From: Clostridia bacterium
GTDB lineage: Bacteria; Bacillota; Clostridia; Oscillospirales; Acutalibacteraceae
Length of the DNA: 64,000 nucleotides
Assembly: GCA_017397845.1 (NCBI GenBank)
Contig: JAFQHU010000018.1
Coordinates: 62,001-126,000 of the forward strand
Direction of reading: 5' to 3'
A program made the position numbers and the translations under genes. This document shows, piece after piece, positions 23,861-31,905 of the stretch (positions are counted from its first letter, which is position 1; each line of letters starts with the position of its first letter). The notes under the pieces are model-generated. The model worked only from the letters and a program-made list of their open reading frames with translations. It ran no database searches and had not been told where the DNA came from.

Positions 23861-23920
23861 AAAATCCGAAACTATTGCCAATCGGCGACGGTTTCGGATT
23901 TTTTACTTTTTATTTTATTT
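23861..23920. terminator. Bidirectional terminator, ssrA / dlt-like operon
   Basis: 12-bp stem AAAATCCGAAAC/GTTTCGGATTTT (23861-23872 with 23891-23902), T-rich on the plus strand (TTTTTTACTTTTTATTTT) and TTTTTTGCTTTT on the minus strand. Confidence 0.88.
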
Positions 23921-23943
23921 GACAATCGGTTTCAGCTTATATA

Positions 23944-25044
23944 TTATTTTTTATTCTTCCAACCGTTTTCATAAAAATTAAAATATGCCTTTGCGGATTT
24001 GTTCCAACTTTTGTAAAGCTCTTCACCTCTGTGGTCGGGAGTATAATATCCTTTTTCCTTAAGGAATTCGCAAACATATTTTGTACTCTTGATACCGCCT
24101 CTTGAATTAAGGTGTCCTTTATTTACAAAATCCTTTTTAAGGTCTATTCCCGCCTCATTGAGAACTGTTTCATCAGCAAAATCTATGGTATCATAACCCT
24201 GCTCATTGCAGAATTTAATCAGATTTGAAAGCTCTCTCTGTTCATCCTTGGTTCTGAAAGAGGGCAAAGAAATAAAGATAAGCTCTATATTTTTTTCTTT
24301 ACCGTATTCAAAAAGCATTTCCAGCTGCTGTCTCTGAAAACCGTCTATCTCTCCCGTGATTTCATAATCCCACAAATTAAGATATCCGCTGCAATCCATC
24401 ACACCGAAAGCATTCTTTCGGTCATTTGCGCCCATATACTTGTTTTCTACAGTAACAAAGTCAGACTTTTTCAGACCATCTACCCAACGTGAGTGAAATA
24501 TATAAAGAGGCAAATAATAGGATTTATCATTAAGATTTACATATTTGCCGTCTTTCGGCTTACCGTAAAATTCAAAGGCCATTTCAGCGTAATCGAAAAT
24601 TGCGTGAAGCACCTTAAAACGTGAGAATTCACCGGGGAAGTTAAGATATGCAGACCTTACCTTCGTTGCCTTAAGACTGGAAATAACCGTCTTTGAGCGC
24701 AGACCGTGAACATCAATAACTGCATACTTTATATCGTGCTTTTTGAGGGCATAATCCATAAAGGGTCTGATAACCGCAAAAGGCTGTTCGCTGGTTCCCA
24801 TATGGTAAATGGCCATGCCGTAGTCCTGCCACGCCGCAGGTGTATTCCATGAATAACCGATAACACTTGTACCGAAAACAAGTCCGTCTATTGTGCCTTC
24901 CTTTTCATCATCAAAGGCTGCAAGATTTCGGGTATCATAGGAATTCGGAATACCGTAGCATTGGGATACTCCGACAAAAGCTACCGCTAAAAGGAGAATA
25001 AAAGCAACGGAACGTAACCATTTTTTGTTTTTCATTTCATTCAT
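23944..25044 (-). CDS. SGNH-like protein, DltD/AlgX-type, last gene of dlt-like operon
   Basis: A 366-residue protein with one N-terminal membrane helix (about 9-27), then a domain facing outside. FGTSVIGYSW near residue 58 fits the nucleophile block of SGNH-type acyltransferases, and GHLNSRGG near residue 310 fits the His block (D-x-x-H-like, HLN then Gly). These proteins (DltD, AlgJ/AlgX) work with an MBOAT partner to move acyl groups onto envelope polymers. It follows the MBOAT gene by 9 bases. Similarity is at motif level only, so the exact family is uncertain. No other MBOAT is in the window. Confidence 0.72.
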   Translation of the reverse strand: MNEMKNKKWLRSVAFILLLAVAFVGVSQCYGIPNSYDTRNLAAFDDEKEGTIDGLVFGTSVIGYSWNTPAAWQDYGMAIYHMGTSEQPFAVIRPFMDYALKKHDIKYAVIDVHGLRSKTVISSLKATKVRSAYLNFPGEFSRFKVLHAIFDYAEMAFEFYGKPKDGKYVNLNDKSYYLPLYIFHSRWVDGLKKSDFVTVENKYMGANDRKNAFGVMDCSGYLNLWDYEITGEIDGFQRQQLEMLFEYGKEKNIELIFISLPSFRTKDEQRELSNLIKFCNEQGYDTIDFADETVLNEAGIDLKKDFVNKGHLNSRGGIKSTKYVCEFLKEKGYYTPDHRGEELYKSWNKSAKAYFNFYENGWKNKK

Positions 25045-25053
25045 CCTCCCTTA

Positions 25054-26649
25054 TCAGAATTGCTGATATACAAAATCAGCAGCATTGAATTGATCGCCGT
25101 AAGCACCGTAGATAGCCACGAATATAATGGCGCCGATTATGACAAGCCATTGGAAAAGCATATTCTGTTTTTCCAAACTTTCTCTTATCTTCATACCCTT
25201 TTCCTGCATAAGGCTTACCACGAAAAGAACGATAATCACCAAAAATACAAGGAACATTTGTCTCGGCTGAAGACCAAAGGTGTAAAGAGTTCCGTTCGTA
25301 AGCACCCAAGGATTAAATTCAGAAAACATGTTTTTTATCATGTTAAAAGAAATCATAAGAGAATCCGCACGGGAGAAAATCCTGCCCACACTCACCAAAA
25401 GGAAAGTGCGGAGTATCTGGAAAAGTTGCCAGGAAAAGCACTCCGTATTTATTTTCAGCTTTTCTATAATCTTTTTATAAACCGGCTCAAGAAGGATGCT
25501 TCCCGAAATAATCACGCTGTTCCACAAACCGTAAACCACATATTTATAGCTCGAACCGTGCCAAACGCCTACAAGGAAAAATGCAATAAAGGAAGCAAGG
25601 AAGGTGGGAAGCATTTTTCCGATATATGTACCGAAGACCTTCCTCGTCTTTTTACCCATATTTGCAAAAGCTTTTGAAAGTGAAAGCGGATAGAAAACAT
25701 AATCTCTCATCCATGCACCGAGAGTAATGTGCCATCTCCTCCAAAATTCCGAAACGGAGCGGGCAAAGTAGGGTCTTTCGAAGTTCACCGCCATTTTGAT
25801 GCCGAAAACTTGTGCCACACCGCTTATCATATCCATACCGCCCGAAAAATCAGCATAAACCTGCACGCCGTAAACCATGGCTCCGAAAAGAATAATCAGA
25901 CCCTTATACTGTGTATAGTTGCCGAAAATCTCATCGGCTATTATACCCATATATTCTGCAAGAGTCAGCTTTTTAATAAGACCCCACAGAAAAAGCTGTG
26001 TACCGAATTTTGCCTCTCTGAAATCGAAACGATGTCCCTCAAAAAGCTGCGGCGCCATATGACCGAAGCGTCCGATTGGTCCCTGAATAATTTGAGGGAA
26101 AAATGAAACGAAAAGAGTCATTTTGGCAAAATTCTTTTCTGCTGCAAGCTTACCGCGGTAAACATCAACAATATAGCTTGTTGCCTGTAAAGTATAAAAA
26201 GAAATACCTAAAGGCAAAGCAAGATCAATTTTCGGTGCTGTTCCTTTAACACCGAAAAGAGAGAGAACACTGAAGGCCTGACCCGAAAGGAAATTAAAAT
26301 ATTTGAGAAAAACGAGAAAAGCAAAGGATACCACAAGACCTGCGGAAAGAATACATCTTTTCTTTTTCTGCATTTTCTGCTTGAGAGCCTTCTTTTCATC
26401 TCTTGTCATATCAGGGTGGCTTTTCAGATAATCCTTATGTTCATTGTTATATTTATCCAAAAGCAATCCCGTCACATAAACCGCCGCCACGGTAAAGAGC
26501 ATAAAATATCCCGTGCCCAATCCGTTCCAGAAATAAAACAGCAAGCTGGAGCCTAACAGAACTGTCCAGCGGTATTTAAGAGGAAAGACAAAATAAAGCA
26601 GTGCCGTCACAAGCCAGAACAGAGCAAATTCAACAGATATTAACGTCAT
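25054..26649 (-). CDS. MBOAT O-acyltransferase, DltB/AlgI-like
   Basis: A 531-residue polytopic membrane protein with about 11 hydrophobic segments. The block FWRRWHITLGAWMRDYVFYPL and the putative catalytic His in GVWHG identify the membrane-bound O-acyltransferase family. DltB and AlgI use it to pass an acyl group from a cytoplasmic carrier to an exported acceptor. A charged cytoplasmic loop (about 68-100, Lys-rich) is present. It follows the carrier-protein gene, as dltB and dltC are linked in the dlt operon. The GGAGG site lies 30 bases before the ATG with a hairpin between them, so translation may be controlled. Confidence 0.9.
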   Translation of the reverse strand: MTLISVEFALFWLVTALLYFVFPLKYRWTVLLGSSLLFYFWNGLGTGYFMLFTVAAVYVTGLLLDKYNNEHKDYLKSHPDMTRDEKKALKQKMQKKKRCILSAGLVVSFAFLVFLKYFNFLSGQAFSVLSLFGVKGTAPKIDLALPLGISFYTLQATSYIVDVYRGKLAAEKNFAKMTLFVSFFPQIIQGPIGRFGHMAPQLFEGHRFDFREAKFGTQLFLWGLIKKLTLAEYMGIIADEIFGNYTQYKGLIILFGAMVYGVQVYADFSGGMDMISGVAQVFGIKMAVNFERPYFARSVSEFWRRWHITLGAWMRDYVFYPLSLSKAFANMGKKTRKVFGTYIGKMLPTFLASFIAFFLVGVWHGSSYKYVVYGLWNSVIISGSILLEPVYKKIIEKLKINTECFSWQLFQILRTFLLVSVGRIFSRADSLMISFNMIKNMFSEFNPWVLTNGTLYTFGLQPRQMFLVFLVIIVLFVVSLMQEKGMKIRESLEKQNMLFQWLVIIGAIIFVAIYGAYGDQFNAADFVYQQF

Positions 26650-26747
26650 AACTATTCTGCCGACAAAAAATCGGCTTTACCTCCATTATTTTTGGCATAA
26701 TAAGGCACCGCCTACCGTAACAGACGGTGCCCTCAATGTAAATGAAC
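26650..26747 (-). promoter_or_regulatory. Structured carrier-MBOAT junction
   Basis: On the minus strand a 10-bp stem (26722-26731 with 26704-26713, one G-U pair) followed by TTATTATG forms a weak internal terminator. Then comes GGAGG (26680-26684), a 5-bp hairpin GCCGA-TTTTTTG-TCGGC (26659-26675), and the MBOAT ATG at 26649. Folding the hairpin would bring GGAGG to about 13 bases from the ATG. Confidence 0.6.
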
Positions 26748-26975
26748 TCAGTCTGCAAGCTCCTCGATGAGCTGAGCCATAGCATCAACTGTGTCAAAAT
26801 TTTCAGGCTCCAAATCATCAACACCGATAGTGATGTCGAATTCGGCATTGAGCTCTGCAACGAGAGACACGATGTCAAAGGAGTCAAGTATTCCGTCGGT
26901 TACGAGTGCTGTTTCGTTTTCGAAATCAACATCTGCACGGAGCTCACGGAGAATGGTTAAAAGTTTTTCTTTCAT
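26748..26975 (-). CDS. Acyl carrier protein, DltC-like
   Basis: A 75-residue carrier protein. The phosphopantetheine site is Ser32 in GILDSFDIV, close to the LLDSF pattern of DltC. The N-terminal helix (MKEKLLTILREL) and acidic helices II and III are normal. It would receive an activated amino acid or other acid from the adenylation enzyme two genes upstream and present it to the MBOAT protein. The ATG at 26975 lies 2 bases after the GNAT stop, with AAGGA upstream; the longer frame from 27008 would overlap the GNAT gene. Confidence 0.9.
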   Translation of the reverse strand: MKEKLLTILRELRADVDFENETALVTDGILDSFDIVSLVAELNAEFDITIGVDDLEPENFDTVDAMAQLIEELAD

Positions 26976-26977
26976 AA

Positions 26978-27820
26978 TTAAAATCCTTTCATATATAATT
27001 GTTCGCATAACATACCGTCTTTTTGAAAATCGAAACGGTCATACAATGCGACAGCTGACAAGTTTTCACGGTCTACCCACAGTCTCAGAGCTACAAGCTC
27101 CTCTTCCTTTGCCGAGAGGAAGCAGCGGTTCATAAGTGCGGCGGCAAGACCTTTTCTTCTGTGTTTCTGAGAAACAGCAAGATGCTGTATAAGAGCCTGC
27201 CTTCCGCTGACAGAAAGCACAATTACAGCGGCAAGATCACCTGCACCGTCAAAAACGGTAAAGAGATGTCCTTCTGCGGAAAGCTTTTTCAATTCTTCTT
27301 CCTTTGGAAGAGGCGTGCTTTTTTCATCCAATGCCTCTTTCCACAAAGCACTGATTTTTTCACAATCACAGCAATCAGTACTCATTATGTAGCCTTTCGG
27401 GAAATTTACCTTTACGGCAGAAAAATCTATATCTTTGACATTTAACTGCATACGCTGATAGGTTTTGTATTTCTCCGCTACACCGTCGGATATAAGCCGG
27501 GACGGAGTGAGAGTATCTCCCCTGCCCTGACGGAAAACCACATCCGAAAAAACTTCCTTATCTTTTATGTTTTTAAGAAAAGCTTTTACGTCAGCAGTAT
27601 CAGTATTCTCTGAAGTATAATAATAAAAGCAGTAATAATCTTCTCTGTCGCAAAGAAGCAGAAGCCAATCTTCGCTTTCCTCAGAAAAAAGTTTGCCCTC
27701 ATTTATAACTGCCGCCAACTCATCGGGCATCAGAAAGCAGTTTGTCAAAGGCTTGCCTTTTCGGGCACGGAAAGCTTTTACAAGAGCATTGTATTCTTCG
27801 GGGCTTTTAATTTTAATCAT
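26978..27820 (-). CDS. GNAT-family acyltransferase in dlt-like operon
   Basis: A 280-residue protein. The C-terminal half has the GNAT signature, motif A QHLAVSQKHRRKGLAAALM (acyl-CoA pyrophosphate loop with RRKGLA) followed by ALRLWVDRENLSAVALYDRFDF. The N-terminal half (1-140) is a separate unknown domain, acidic and possibly a divergent second GNAT fold. It overlaps the adenylation gene by 8 bases and sits 2 bases before the carrier-protein gene, so it belongs to the operon. A GNAT is not part of the classical dltABCD set. It could modify the carrier-bound amino acid or load a different acyl group. That is inference. Confidence 0.8.
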   Translation of the reverse strand: MIKIKSPEEYNALVKAFRARKGKPLTNCFLMPDELAAVINEGKLFSEESEDWLLLLCDREDYYCFYYYTSENTDTADVKAFLKNIKDKEVFSDVVFRQGRGDTLTPSRLISDGVAEKYKTYQRMQLNVKDIDFSAVKVNFPKGYIMSTDCCDCEKISALWKEALDEKSTPLPKEEELKKLSAEGHLFTVFDGAGDLAAVIVLSVSGRQALIQHLAVSQKHRRKGLAAALMNRCFLSAKEEELVALRLWVDRENLSAVALYDRFDFQKDGMLCEQLYMKGF

Positions 27821-29333
27821 CGCCCAAATACTCCCCTTTCAGCTTCACACGGTCTATCTTTGCATTTTTGGTCATCGGAAGAGAGGTAAAATGAATCATA
27901 CGGTTGGGCATCATATATTTTGGCAAAAGCTTACAGCCGTCGAGCATAATTTCTCTTTCGCATTCCTTTTCAGACTGATAAAAAAGAACAATCTGTTCGT
28001 TATTTTTGTCATAAATACAGCATCCCGCCTCAATATAAGGAAGAGAATTTACAGCGATTTCAACCTCACTGAGCTCTATTCTGTGACCCATATGCTTTAT
28101 CTGATAATCCTTGCGTGAGACGAAATAAATGAGCCCGTCCTCACCGTATTTTGCAAGGTCACCTGTGCGGTAAATAAGCTCAGGATAAACCTTGTTCAAA
28201 GGATTCTGACAAAATGCCTCAGCTGTTTTTTCGGGATTATTGTAATAACCGTGTGCAAGAGATGTTCCTCTTACACATATTTCACCCTTCACACCGGGCT
28301 CGGTAACAAGAGTATCCCCGTCCAGAAGAAGAATATCCGTATTTTTAAAGGGAACACCGATGGGGAGTGCATCCTCATCGTTAAAAGGTTTGTCTACCTT
28401 ATAATAAAGACAGTTACAGGTGATTTCCGTAGGACCGTAAAGGTTTACGTAATTTACATCCGGGAGCTTATTTCTCCAATAATTGAGTACCTTGTTCGGC
28501 ATTACCTCGCCTGAGAACATAACCGTCCTCAGTGTTTCGGGTAAAGTTTTTTCAAAGGCATTAAGATTTTCAATAATACGTAAAGCAGATGTGGCCCATA
28601 TTACCGTATTTATTTTCCTTTCATTTATGCAGGCTATAAGCTTTGCCGGGAAGGAGAAAAACAGCTTCGGAATCACATGCATGGTGGCACCGTTTCTGAT
28701 GCAGGAATAAATATCCTTTACTGATACGTCAAAATCAAAAGGAGCCTGATTACCGAAAACTCTTGTATCATCGAAATCAAAAGCAACCTTAAAATTTTCG
28801 ATAAGGTCAATAACACTTCGGTGGCACACCAAAACACCCTTTGGAACACCGGTGGAGCCTGAGGTAAAAATGGCATAAAGAGGATCCGTATCGATGGCCT
28901 TTTCTCTTATGAGAGCAAGCTTTTCTTTGTCAGCAGTATATTCAACAGCCTCATTATAAACAATTCTTTCTCCGCTGAAGCCGATTTCATCCAAAATTTT
29001 ATTGTCTCTTTCCCATATTACAGCCGCCACGGGATTAAGTGTTTTCACAATAAGCTCCACTCTTTTTACGGGAAGCTGACGGTCAACCGGAACATAGAAA
29101 TTGCCGCTTTTTACTATACCCATAAAAGAAATAACGCTTTCGATATTACGGTCAATAAAAACCACTACGGGAGCATTTTTACTTTTACACTTTTCCGCCA
29201 CAGCTGTACCTATAGAGTCAGACATTTCACCGAGCTGAGTGTAGGTTACCTGATTTTTACTGTCAGACAATGCGGTTTTTTCAGCGTAACCGTCTACGCT
29301 CATATCAAGATAATCGAGCACATTTGTAAACAT
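27813..29333 (-). CDS. Amino acid adenylation enzyme, DltA-like
   Basis: A 506-residue ATP-dependent adenylating enzyme. Core motifs are the P-loop FTSGSTGVPKG (156-166), NLYGPTEIT (297-305), YRTGD, SRKDYQIKHMGHRIELSEVE and the C-terminal catalytic Lys in NAKIDRVKLKG. APFDFDVSVKD (197-207) carries the Asp that holds the substrate amino group, as in DltA. At the position where DltA has the Cys of FCGE, linked to D-Ala choice, this protein has FSGE (Ser274). It would activate an amino acid and load the carrier protein. It is the first gene of the operon; D-alanine is not assured as substrate. Confidence 0.88.
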   Translation of the reverse strand: MFTNVLDYLDMSVDGYAEKTALSDSKNQVTYTQLGEMSDSIGTAVAEKCKSKNAPVVVFIDRNIESVISFMGIVKSGNFYVPVDRQLPVKRVELIVKTLNPVAAVIWERDNKILDEIGFSGERIVYNEAVEYTADKEKLALIREKAIDTDPLYAIFTSGSTGVPKGVLVCHRSVIDLIENFKVAFDFDDTRVFGNQAPFDFDVSVKDIYSCIRNGATMHVIPKLFFSFPAKLIACINERKINTVIWATSALRIIENLNAFEKTLPETLRTVMFSGEVMPNKVLNYWRNKLPDVNYVNLYGPTEITCNCLYYKVDKPFNDEDALPIGVPFKNTDILLLDGDTLVTEPGVKGEICVRGTSLAHGYYNNPEKTAEAFCQNPLNKVYPELIYRTGDLAKYGEDGLIYFVSRKDYQIKHMGHRIELSEVEIAVNSLPYIEAGCCIYDKNNEQIVLFYQSEKECEREIMLDGCKLLPKYMMPNRMIHFTSLPMTKNAKIDRVKLKGEYLGDD

Positions 29334-29384
29334 TTCAAATCACCTAATATTTATATTAATCAATAATTAAAAATAACCGACTTT

Positions 29385-29413
29385 AGTATAACAATTATAA
29401 AAGTGCGTGTCAA
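29385..29413 (-). promoter_or_regulatory. Promoter of the dlt-like operon
   Basis: Minus strand: perfect -35 TTGACA (29408-29413), 17-base spacer, -10 TATACT (29385-29390). The leader is about 45 bases, with AGGTG ahead of the ATG. Confidence 0.68.
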
Positions 29414-29483
29414 TAATAATCCGTTCTTTTTAGAGCAAATTAAGAAAAACTTAAGAATATATATCCGCTGCTCAGCTATACTG

Positions 29484-29512
29484 TTGACCTGTTATTTCCT
29501 TTATGGTATAAT
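29484..29512 (+). promoter_or_regulatory. Promoter of the six-hairpin protein gene
   Basis: -35 TTGACC (29484-29489), 17-base spacer, -10 TATAAT (29507-29512). Its position rules out the longer upstream reading frame for the gene. Confidence 0.7.
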
Positions 29513-29543
29513 CGAAAAAAGCACAGAAAGGAACGAAAGAATT

Positions 29544-30731
29544 ATGAACACATTTATATCCTTTTTTATGTCAATCTGGTTCGCAGCTATGAGTCTTTTA
29601 GGTATACCCTTTAACGCTCCCGATCTGGAAAAAACAGAGCTTAATCCCGCTGTTGCCACAGAAGAAAACATCGCCCTTTTCAAAAAAATTTATGAAACGG
29701 AAACGGAATGGATCGCCTCACTGCAGTTAGAAAACGGAGCTATACCGATGACAAAGGCAGAAAACGGCGAGCTTCGTATGAATCCTTATTTCGCAGATTT
29801 TGCTGCTCTCGCACTGCTGGACAACGCAGAAAAATATGCTGATAATACTGTGAAATATATGGATTGGCACTTTGAACACCTGAATACTGCCGAAGAGGAT
29901 TTCAACGGTCTCGACGGCACCATATACGACTATGTTATCACGGTAAAGAACGGCAAAATAGAAAAAGAGGTTATCTCTGACCCGGACAATGCTGATTCTT
30001 ATGACACAACAGATTCCTATGCGGCAACCTTCCTTACGGTGGTATATAAATATTTCCGTCAAACCGGCGACAGCGATTATCTCGTCGCCCACGCAAAAGA
30101 CCTTAAGAGAATTACCGATGTCATCTTTTCAAATCTGCAGGACGGTCTCACCTATGCAAAGCCGAACCACAGAGTAAAGTACCTCATGGATAATTGTGAA
30201 GTATATGAGGGTGCAGTTGCGGCCGCAGGAATTTTTGAAGAGATAGTCCTTTGCGGCAAAAGCGAATACGCCTCTTTACGCGATGACTGTAACGAGCTGA
30301 TTTCCACCGTAAAGGAAAACATAAATACTAAGCTGTGGAGCTTCGTGGGCGGATATTACAGACCCGGTATAGCCGCTTATGTCAGTGTACCGACAAAGAT
30401 TTTTTCATGGAATTTATATTATCCTCAGGCAACATCTCAGCTTTTTCCCATAATCTGCGGTGTTATTGAACCTGAAACGAAGCGTGCTCAGCAGCTTTAC
30501 GGTAAATTCTGTGACAGCTTTGAATGGGAAAGATTCAATTATCCCGACGATTTCTACTGGGGTGCAAATGTTTATGCCGCCGCAGTTATGAACGATCTCG
30601 ACAGAGTGGTTACATATATGACCGAATACAGTACACTTATGGAAAATCACAGTTGGCCTCTTTATAATATGGACAGTGCCAGAACATCCATGGCGGCATA
30701 TATAATGCTCCAAAGAGCAGAAGCAATCTGA
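29544..30731 (+). CDS. Six-hairpin glycosidase-like protein
   Basis: About 395 residues from the ATG at 29544, which lies downstream of the promoter; the frame itself is open from 29403. An N-terminal hydrophobic segment (about 3-22) suggests export or anchoring. The rest is helical with paired helices and aromatic/acidic blocks such as TTDSYAATFLTVVYKYF and FYWGANVYAA, giving the look of an (alpha/alpha)6 toroid, as in glycoside hydrolases and lyases of polysaccharides. No specific family is recognised. It is divergent from the dlt-like operon, which could mean a shared envelope polymer, but this is speculative. Confidence 0.65.
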   Translation: MNTFISFFMSIWFAAMSLLGIPFNAPDLEKTELNPAVATEENIALFKKIYETETEWIASLQLENGAIPMTKAENGELRMNPYFADFAALALLDNAEKYADNTVKYMDWHFEHLNTAEEDFNGLDGTIYDYVITVKNGKIEKEVISDPDNADSYDTTDSYAATFLTVVYKYFRQTGDSDYLVAHAKDLKRITDVIFSNLQDGLTYAKPNHRVKYLMDNCEVYEGAVAAAGIFEEIVLCGKSEYASLRDDCNELISTVKENINTKLWSFVGGYYRPGIAAYVSVPTKIFSWNLYYPQATSQLFPIICGVIEPETKRAQQLYGKFCDSFEWERFNYPDDFYWGANVYAAAVMNDLDRVVTYMTEYSTLMENHSWPLYNMDSARTSMAAYIMLQRAEAI

Positions 30732-30768
30732 CCGTCATATTCAAAGTTTTCATACAGTTTTCCGATGC

Positions 30769-30822
30769 AAACAATCCCCACAAAGATTTTGCAATCTTTA
30801 TGGGGATTGTTTGTTTTTTTAT
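30769..30822 (+). terminator. Terminator of the six-hairpin protein gene
   Basis: 12-bp outer stem AAACAATCCCCA/TGGGGATTGTTT (30769-30780 with 30801-30812) extended by AAAGATT/AATCTTT, followed by GTTTTTTTATT. Confidence 0.9.
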
Positions 30823-30824
30823 TA

Positions 30825-31841
30825 TTAAAGCAAATCGTCAAAAAGCTTAAAGTTTATTTTATCCGCCTTCATTTCTCCCGCCTGGATTTTCTTTATGATT
30901 TCCACTATGCGGTCGTTTACCGGGGTTTTCACTCCGTATTTTCTGCCGAATTCACATACCACACCGTTTATGGCATCTATTTCACAGGGCTTGCCTTTTT
31001 TAAGATCCTGAAGCATAGAAGGCTCGATGAGTCTGTGCTTTTTCATGGCTATGGGTAAAAGAAGCGTGCCGAAGGCTCTCTTTAATGCGCTCTTATAATA
31101 AAACAGACCTACGATGTTTTTTCCCTGAACAGGTGCAAAGGTAACACCTGCCGCATGGCCTACGTCTATACATTCCTTCATGCAACGGATTGCCACCTGT
31201 TTGCCCTGCTTATCCTCGGAAACGTCACCGAACACACCGCCCACAACTGTGCCGAGACCCGAAAAAGTGGCGTTGATGAGAAGCTTTGACCAACGTGCGC
31301 CCATAAGATTAGTCTCTTCATGAACGGGACACATAAGCTCCAAAAGATCCTTTACTTCTTTGAACTGTTCATCGGTAATGCCGTTCATTTTACCCATATG
31401 GAATGAAAGGCTGTCGGGTTCACTTGTAAGCTCGCATACACCGGGCTCGATAAGTGCGGCGCCCCATTCAACTGCACATCCCATAGTGTGGTTTTCACCG
31501 ATAATTTCAGCTATACCGGGTTCGGGAATACCGTTTTGCAGCGTTACGATAACACCTTTTTCGGAAAGATAGTCCTTAAGAAAGGTAACAACATCCTTGT
31601 TGAAAAGCTGTTTTGTAAGGAGAACGATAACGTCGTATTTACCCTCCATCTGATCGGGAGTGATAGCCTTTACGGGAACTGTCATTTCCACTGTACCCGT
31701 AATCTTCGCACCCTTTTCGTTAAGGATAGCCACATGCTGTTTGTTTCTGTTGATAAGGTCAACCTCTCCGCCGTTTTTGGTTATGTAAGCGCCCAAAACC
31801 GTACCGAGAGAGCCTGCGCCGTAAATCGCATACTTTGCCAT
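30825..31841 (-). CDS. panE: 2-dehydropantoate 2-reductase family protein
   Basis: A 338-residue NADPH-dependent reductase. The N-terminal YGAGSLGTVLGAY is the nucleotide loop, TLQNG the family motif after the Rossmann fold, and WSKLLINATFSGLGTV the ketopantoate reductase helix with the catalytic Lys. PanE reduces ketopantoate in the pantothenate and CoA pathway. The neighbourhood contains no other pantothenate gene, and paralogues with other 2-oxoacid substrates exist, so the exact substrate is unproved. It follows the lipase-like gene with a 64-base gap. Confidence 0.82.
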   Translation of the reverse strand: MAKYAIYGAGSLGTVLGAYITKNGGEVDLINRNKQHVAILNEKGAKITGTVEMTVPVKAITPDQMEGKYDVIVLLTKQLFNKDVVTFLKDYLSEKGVIVTLQNGIPEPGIAEIIGENHTMGCAVEWGAALIEPGVCELTSEPDSLSFHMGKMNGITDEQFKEVKDLLELMCPVHEETNLMGARWSKLLINATFSGLGTVVGGVFGDVSEDKQGKQVAIRCMKECIDVGHAAGVTFAPVQGKNIVGLFYYKSALKRAFGTLLLPIAMKKHRLIEPSMLQDLKKGKPCEIDAINGVVCEFGRKYGVKTPVNDRIVEIIKKIQAGEMKADKINFKLFDDLL

Positions 31842-31905
31842 AATATTTCCTCCTTTAATTCATTTGAATTTATTTTATCACTGTTTGTCCGCTTTTTCAA
31901 TATCT

